Assembly (NCBI GenBank): GCA_028551475.1 | Contig: CM052361.1 | Span: forward strand, 15,007,274-15,071,273 | From: Casuarina equisetifolia | Taxonomy: Eukaryota; Streptophyta; Magnoliopsida; Fagales; Casuarinaceae | Direction of reading: 5' to 3' | Length of the DNA: 64,000 nt | In this document: in pieces, positions 57,851 through 64,000 of the stretch | Layout of the letters: every line of letters begins with the position of its first letter | Numbering within the stretch: the stretch's first letter is position 1 | Program-made: the position numbers and the translations under genes | The notes under the pieces: model-generated | What the model was told of the DNA's origin: nothing | Databases searched by the model: none | The model's input: the letters and a program-made list of their open reading frames with translations, nothing else

Positions 57851-59237
57851 TGCTCTATCAAATTCCATCAAGTGTTCTGCATAGACTTACGTAACTAGGA
57901 AAAAAATATAAAGAACAATGGGGTGAACTCACAATTATCTACTATGAAACTAAAATAGGCCTTAATTGATATTAAGTTAACACTTGAAACATGAATACAT
58001 AAAATGAAAAATCCCAACATAAACATCTTTGGCATAGATTTTCTTCACATGCATGTCCGCCAAATTTGTCTTATGCAATATCTTCTTCTCCCCTTCCTTT
58101 TGATGGATATAAGCAAAGGTTTTTCTACCTCACAAAAAATAGCTTTCCCTTCCACAAGACATAATTTAAGGGCCTAGTGTTGGGTTAACTCTTTGAATTA
58201 TTGTGCTAATTATGTGACAGCTTGACACATGAACTCAATTTCTGATGTTCCATTGGTGGGATAAGAGAGCTTTGATTTTAGTACTAACTAATGAAGGAAG
58301 TGCATAAGAGAAAGCCACCATAAATGAAAGCTTCTATAGGAACTTTTGCTTGAGACAAATGGATATAATAGGTCAATGTGATAACCCATTAACTACTCCC
58401 TAACGCTAGATCTTCCATTAATTAAACTTATGGCCCGATAACGTCGTAGCTATAATGTAAAAGGCCAGGTGACCCTTTTCGATAACATGGTCCTCCATAT
58501 TATCATCCTTATGAATGATAGAAACTATTTGTGTTTTAAGTTAGGAATTGAATGAAGCACTGAAGCATGAAGTTTGCAACTTTTACTGATAGGGTGTAAC
58601 TTAAAGGCTCTAGATCTTCACCAAGCTTAACTAGTTGCTCTAGACATTGTTTACATGGTGGAACTATAGGAGAGACAACAACACCCATAGGACCTACCAG
58701 AAGTGCCAAGACTCAACCAAACTTAATGCCCACCATTTTGGAAAGGATAATGTTATTAAAGAAAGCTAACATCTAAATAGTGACTTGCAAGAGCTTTTAT
58801 GTTCTTCATTTTTCATTAAACAAATTGATTCCCAATCCAAATAATATCATAAGTTAGAAAAAAAAATATTTTCATACTCTTTGTTAAATGGACAAGACAT
58901 GTTAACTTCCACATCATCTACCATGTGTTGTAATGTTAGCACCACATCAACCCTAAGGCCATATCAGCAAGTGACTCATGACTTGAATCCAATTTGCAAT
59001 CATGACTACAAGTAGCTGCGATTATCACCGTCACATCATCAAATTTCCTTTTTGGTTGTATAAATCAATTGTATGTAAATCAAATTAAATCATCAAAAAA
59101 ATTTTAAAAAAAGATTAGGGTTCTTCAATTTTCCTTTCTTACCTAAACTAGGGTTCTAGCTGCTGATCCTTGTTTTCTTTCATGGTATTATCAAAGTTGC
59201 TGGCTAATGCCCATTAGTAAACCCTATGATGTCCTTT
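57851..59237. other. AT-rich spacer, nothing recognised
   Basis: No coding domain or retroelement terminus recognised. Probably old decayed repeat DNA. Confidence 0.45.
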
Positions 59238-60834
59238 GATTTTGTTACTTTAAACCCTCCTCTTCCTATAGTTCCAGTGAACTCATCGACTCTGACAATG
59301 CCTTCTCGACCACAACCAAACACTTTGATGACACTAACTTCATTGTTTGAAAGACTTGGCGTTTCCCATTCCTAGTCTTAAATCACCTTATCTCGATTTT
59401 GGAAGGCCTAACCACCGTAGAATCTTATTGCCCCTAATGATACCCTAAGCCCCAATCTCACCTACATGGCGTGGCTTGTGCACAATTAAGCTACTTTAAG
59501 GTGAATTTTAGCCACCTCGACCAACACTGTCGTCACCCAACTGATGGAACTTCGATCCTCCATCACTACTTGGTTGTATCTCTAATGCACATACATGACA
59601 CAATCCACCACCAAGGCCTCCTTTCTCTACCTCCAGCTTCAAACCATCACTCGTGGATCTAGATTGGTGACTAAATTCCTCCACAATGTCAAGGCAATTC
59701 TTAACCAACTCTCTGCCATTGACGACCAAGCCTCCGATGATTAGTATTTCACTCATGTTTTTTAGGGCCTTGATGAAGAGTATGACACTCTCACCACCAG
59801 CATTTTGGTATAGAACTAGAATGCCCCTTTGAGGCGGGAAGCCATTCATGGCCTCATCCTTGCCTAGGAAGGTTGCAGTCGCCCTTTTCCAACTGGTTAC
59901 ATTCATTACCTTTTTGGGTCAATTTGTGGCTCACTCAAACCCACTCGCAAGTCGCCCAAGCTCACTCTTAGGTCTAGCCCATTCAACCTGTGAAGAGTTT
60001 GGCCCAAGCACACACTCTAGCCCATGCCATAATGCACCTCACCCTACCAGTGTGGCCTAGCCCACCTTTAATGGCCTATTACCTAACCCACCTAATCAAG
60101 CCTAGCTTACTTTTAACAACAATTAGGGTTGACGTCAAAACAGGCCTTACTACCATCTTTGTTGTAGACCATGCCACCATGTAGCTAATTTCTATGAATA
60201 GTTTAACCCCAACTTTCAACCTCCCAATAATCGACCTAACCCTCAGGCCTATCTCACCTACCCTAACCTTTATCCTCTAACCCCCTTAGGCCCATTACAC
60301 CAACCTTCCCCCTCCTCTCTCTACCTATAGACCTCCCAACCCCTTCCATTAGCCCTTGACCTTACTTCCTAGCATCCTGACTTTGGGGTTTTGCATTATG
60401 TCATTAATTCCCCTACTGGCCTTGTTAGAGCCATTCCTTACACTGGCTCTTAATAACTCACTATGAGTGATGGAGTGACCTTCTCCATCACTCACATAGG
60501 TACTCTTTCCACTTCTTCCTTTTGTCTTTGTAATGTTTTAGTCGCTCCCTCCATAAAAAAAAAATCTTTTATCAATTTCAAAATTTACATCAAACAATAA
60601 TTGTTATTTCTTATTTTCTACAACTCATTTTTGGGCCCTCTCTTGTCTTATGAGACAAATCATCCTCCATGGCACACTTAATCGTGGTCTCTATTGTGTC
60701 AAGTTGTCTAATATTCCCCCTTATGCACATGTGGATATTCACATAAGTCCTCTCATCTAAGTTATCCATCCCCACCCATCATTGTTCAACTTTTGAATCA
60801 ACTCACACCCTATACACTTCCCCGTGTTATCCCC
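59238..60834 (+). pseudogene. Copia F gag to pre-integrase, decayed
   Basis: The + strand reads a Copia gag (UBN2/RETROTRAN_GAG type) with stops: a TWLYL.CTYMTQSTTKASFL-type core, LQTITRGSRLVTKFLHNVKAI, LSAIDDQASDD and GLDEEYDTLTTSIL near 59570-59815. A proline-rich stretch (about 59930-60400) follows in the place of the gag tail and protease. Near 60650 the pre-integrase motif ILHGTLNRGLYCVKL appears. GC content is higher than in the surrounding spacers. The frame is cut by the solo LTR at 60840 and resumes after it. Confidence 0.65.
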
Positions 60835-60839
60835 CATAT

Positions 60840-62328
60840 TATTGAAAATCATGTGTTTATCTGTTTTATTGAGAAAAATTTTATTTATGAATATATGAGT
60901 TTGTGTGCATATGCTAAATACCAAAGGAAGTAAAATGTATGCATATTATAATATCAATTAACAATATTATAAAGTAGTAGGTTTCCTACATTCCACTATC
61001 AAACATTACATATGGAGTTAAAATGAATTATTTTATATGTGATTTAATTAGTAAAATAATTCATATTAGTGCTTATAATAAAAGAATGTGATACTTGGAA
61101 ACTATGTGCTTATAGGTTTGTTTGAAGGAAAAAGGTATGCTATTTGTTCAAGTTAAATATGAGAGAAAATATATCATTATTGGATCGATTATTTATTGGA
61201 TTATGGTTGAACCGAGTACCTATTAGACTGATACTAGACCGACCATCTATATTGGATTGATGCTGAACCGATTAAAAAAACTGGATGGCCCATGAAGTTG
61301 AAAACTGTAAAACTAAGCCCGAGCGCATATCACTTAAGTGAAATGTGACCGTTTTACTTTGATAAGAGGTTAGGCTCTTATGTCAAACAAATTGAAGCCC
61401 TAGCTGCATACCTAATCGAAGCCGTCCTCCTCTTTCTTTCTCTCAATTACCGACTCTCCAATGGGAAGAAGAATGAAGGGATGGATTGTCAGAACGGCTT
61501 TTTACTGTAAAAATCATCATCTCTACAGCTGTATTATGTCACTTATATCAAGTCTTAGTAGTAGAATATCAAACAGGTTTGAATCGAAACCCTAAAGTGT
61601 TCAAGGTTTGATAATCTGCTATAAAAAGAGCTTTAGGTGAATGTTTGGTGCTGGCTGAATGATATATTGCTGATTTGATTAAAAGAGATTGAAGCTTTGA
61701 ATCATTTGCTCTCACTGCCATGTTCTTCAATCCTTGGAGAAAGAAAGAATCTTTGGTGATATTCCTTAAATTTATTATCCTTTAAATATCAACTAATAGA
61801 TTAATCTTTGTATATACTAGATTATCTCAAATTTTATTTACACATAAAGATCTTTGTAAATCTGAAACCCTAGCTTTGTGAAAATTAGGGGCTTCATGAT
61901 TATAGCTTGAATTAATTCTTTATATGTTTAATTGACTCTTTGATAAGCTTAATTTCTCACTCATATTACATATTTGAGGATTAGCTTGATGTACTAAGGT
62001 TTTAGAAACCTAAACCTTGTAACTGAGAATTGAAATAATTCCTTGTTAAGGAGTTGTGAAGCGTAGGAGAGGGATTCTCCTAGCTTGAAGTAAAGTAGAC
62101 TTCAACTTGGTTTAAGTTGAAAGAGAAAAGGGTGGAAGTAGGTGAAAAGTGTCAAACCACCGTGTAATTCTTTAAGCCTGATTATCTTGTTTTTAATTCC
62201 CAATTATATGCTCTAATATTATTGTGTTAACTAACAACCTTGCATGAATAGTAAAAAATTATCAAATACAAGATAAAATCTAAATATCCAATTCAACCCC
62301 CCTTCTTGGATAGCCATAAAACCTTACA
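60840..62328 (+). mobile_element. Solo LTR of the Copia B family, nested in Copia F
   Basis: It starts TATTGAAAATCATGTG (first G mutated to A) and ends ATAAAACCTTACA. TSD CATAT (60835-60839) and CATGT (62329-62333) differ by one base. Copia F integrase sequence continues on the right side. It is homologous to 50357-51857 along its length and in the same orientation. Confidence 0.85.
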
Positions 62329-62333
62329 CATGT

Positions 62334-64000
62334 AAGGCATGTGCTTTTAGTAAGAGTCATCGCCATCCCCACCCCCCTCTGCCTTTAGGTCTAGTCAACT
62401 TCTTCAACTTGTTCATTTCAATGTATAGGGTCTTTCCCTTATTGAGTCAATAAAAAACAACAAATTTTATGTGTCATTTATTGATGATTTTTCTCATTTC
62501 AAATGGTTATACATATTTCACACCCACTTTTAATTCCTTTCAATTTTCACTACTTTCCATAAGTTTGTTGAAAATTAGCTTCATCATCGCCTGTAAGTGA
62601 TTTAATAAGATGGCAATGCTGAATTTATGGCAACTACATTTTGCTCCTATCTCCAATCTGTTAGTATCCCATCAACATGTTTCTTGTCCTTACTTTCTAT
62701 TTCAGAATAGTATTGCTAAACACAAACACCATCACATTGTTGAAACTGGGCTTACACTTCTTATTCAAGCTGCTATTCCTCCTCATTTTTAGGATTTTGC
62801 CTTTAAGACAAAAGTGTTCCTTACTAACCATTTTCCTACCCTAGTCCTTCACAATCCCCTTGGTAAGTCCTCTTTTATCAGCCCCCTAATATTACCCACC
62901 TTCGTGTCTTTAGGTGTGTTGTCTTTTGATATCTCCAACCTTATGCCCACATAAGCTTTCTCCTAAGTCTTGCACACATGTCTTCCTTGGCTACCCATAT
63001 GGCTATTATGGCTACCATTGCTCTTGTCTCGAGACCTAGCCCATCTACCTCATTGCAAATGATATCTTCCACGAGGTACATCTTTCCTTATCATACCTCC
63101 ATTCTTCTTCTTGGTCTTGTCAGCCCCCCTTAACCCTTACCATATCTATCCCTATCTTTGGTACTTCTTCTCACTAGGATCCTCCCCCTACTACCCCCTC
63201 TCTAACCCTTACACCTTATGTGGCCCAACTAGAAATTCCCTCAGTACCTCTATCCTCTTCCCCACCACCTCTTCCCCCCTACCCCCCCCTTTACTCAACT
63301 AACCACCTGCCTTCAGGATGGCATCATCACTAGATGTTATCTCACCCGTGACCAAACCTTTGCCCTTATGGCCTCTACCTAGCCTACCTTTAAACCCACC
63401 TGCTACTCTTAAGTTGCTTATGATCCTCACTAACGGGAGGTCATGGCTACTTAGTACACTACTCTTCTTCATAATGGCACCTAGACTTAGGTTTCTCCCT
63501 CATTTGGTGTCAAACCCATTGGATGCAAATAGGTTTACAAGATTAAACTTAAATATGATGATTCTCTCAAATGGTACAAGGACCACCTGGAAGCCAAGGG
63601 CTTTCATTAGCAAAAATGTCTCGACTACATCAAGACGTTCAGCCCCATAGTGAAGTCTGTCATAGTTTGCACAATTCTTGGTCTTGCCTACTCCCATGGC
63701 TGATTGATTCGAAAACTAGATGTATCCAATGCCTTCCTCTACAATCAGCTCTCTGAGTTTGTCTATATAGACCAACCTCTTGATTTTGTGGACTTAGAGC
63801 AACCTTCTTATGTCTATCGTTTGCATCACTCTTTTTATAGCCTCAAGCAAGGCCCTTGTGCTTGGTATTAGCGACTAAGCTCTTTCTTGGTCTCCCTCAG
63901 CTTTGTCATCTCCTTGACTGACACATCACTTTTCACCCTCCATACATCTCGGTATAACTTTATCCTCATTTTTTATGTGGATGATATTATCTTGACTAGC
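62334..64000 (+). pseudogene. Copia F integrase and RT start, decayed, cut by the window edge
   Basis: Directly after the LTR the frame reads a CAFSKSHRHPHPPLPL-type zinc-binding end, then integrase core pieces NNKFYVSFIDDFSHFKWLY (aligned, near 62460-62510), QNSIAKHKHHHIVETGL (near 62703) and FPTLVLHNPLG-type residues. A Pro-rich linker follows at 62900-63340. RT starts near 63540 (RFTRLNLNMMIL / YKDHLEAKGF), has DVSNAFLYNQLSEFVYIDQPLDF (aligned, with linker) and SLKQGPCAWY, and reaches FYVDDIILTS at the edge. Several stops and shifts are present. The 3' part lies outside the window. Confidence 0.65.

Noticed and set aside
59471-60184. GC-richer + and - frames as host genes
   Set aside because: The + strand shows Copia gag motifs with stops. 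The minus-strand 132-codon frame at 59508-59906 is a shadow of it.

Overview
The window is nuclear DNA from a flowering plant, most likely a eudicot, though I cannot name the species. The evidence is an intron-containing plant cysteine oxidase gene, AT-rich intergenic DNA, and plant-type Copia (SIRE-like) and Gypsy (Athila-like) LTR retrotransposons. Only one host gene can be supported. The other recognisable coding stretches are decayed retroelement polyproteins.

Layout. Positions 1-3200 hold no gene I can recognise. Positions 3280-6435 hold the promoter, leader and five coding exons of a plant cysteine oxidase (PCO, A-type PCO1/2-like, 281 codons), the enzyme that oxidises N-terminal cysteine of ERF-VII factors in plant oxygen sensing. 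About 600 bp after its stop codon a 42-kb nest of retrotransposons begins (7044-49262).

The nest can be unpacked from target-site duplications (TSDs) and reading-frame continuity. The outermost and oldest shell is Copia A (+ strand; LTRs 7044-7869 and 48469-49262), a heavily decayed gag-pol. It was interrupted three times. (1) Element C (8231-22743, minus sense, LTRs but no recognisable coding) itself received an Athila-type solo LTR (9406-10651) and a SIRE-type Copia D (12434-21063). (2) An Athila-type solo LTR lies at 24575-25856. (3) An old Athila-type LTR spans 27285-46932 and was in turn split by SIRE-type Copia B (27817-35989) and by a young, nearly full-length Athila-like Gypsy E (36467-46351) with 1395-bp LTRs differing at about a dozen sites. 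LTR divergence by eye rises from the innermost to the outermost element, in agreement with the nesting order.

Positions 49268-64000 continue as a retroelement graveyard: two solo LTRs of the Copia B family (50357-51857 and 60840-62328), a much-deleted Copia G on the minus strand (about 56385-57850), a faint LTR/PBS remnant (about 54800-56315), and a decayed Copia F on the + strand (59238 to the right edge), with long AT-rich stretches between them where nothing is recognisable.

No retroelement here looks autonomous. Gypsy E has one frameshift and six in-frame stops. Copia D has lost the catalytic glutamate of integrase. Copia B has lost its first gag zinc knuckle and its protease motif. The host gene looks intact and functional. 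No tRNA, rRNA, CRISPR or plasmid-type feature was seen.
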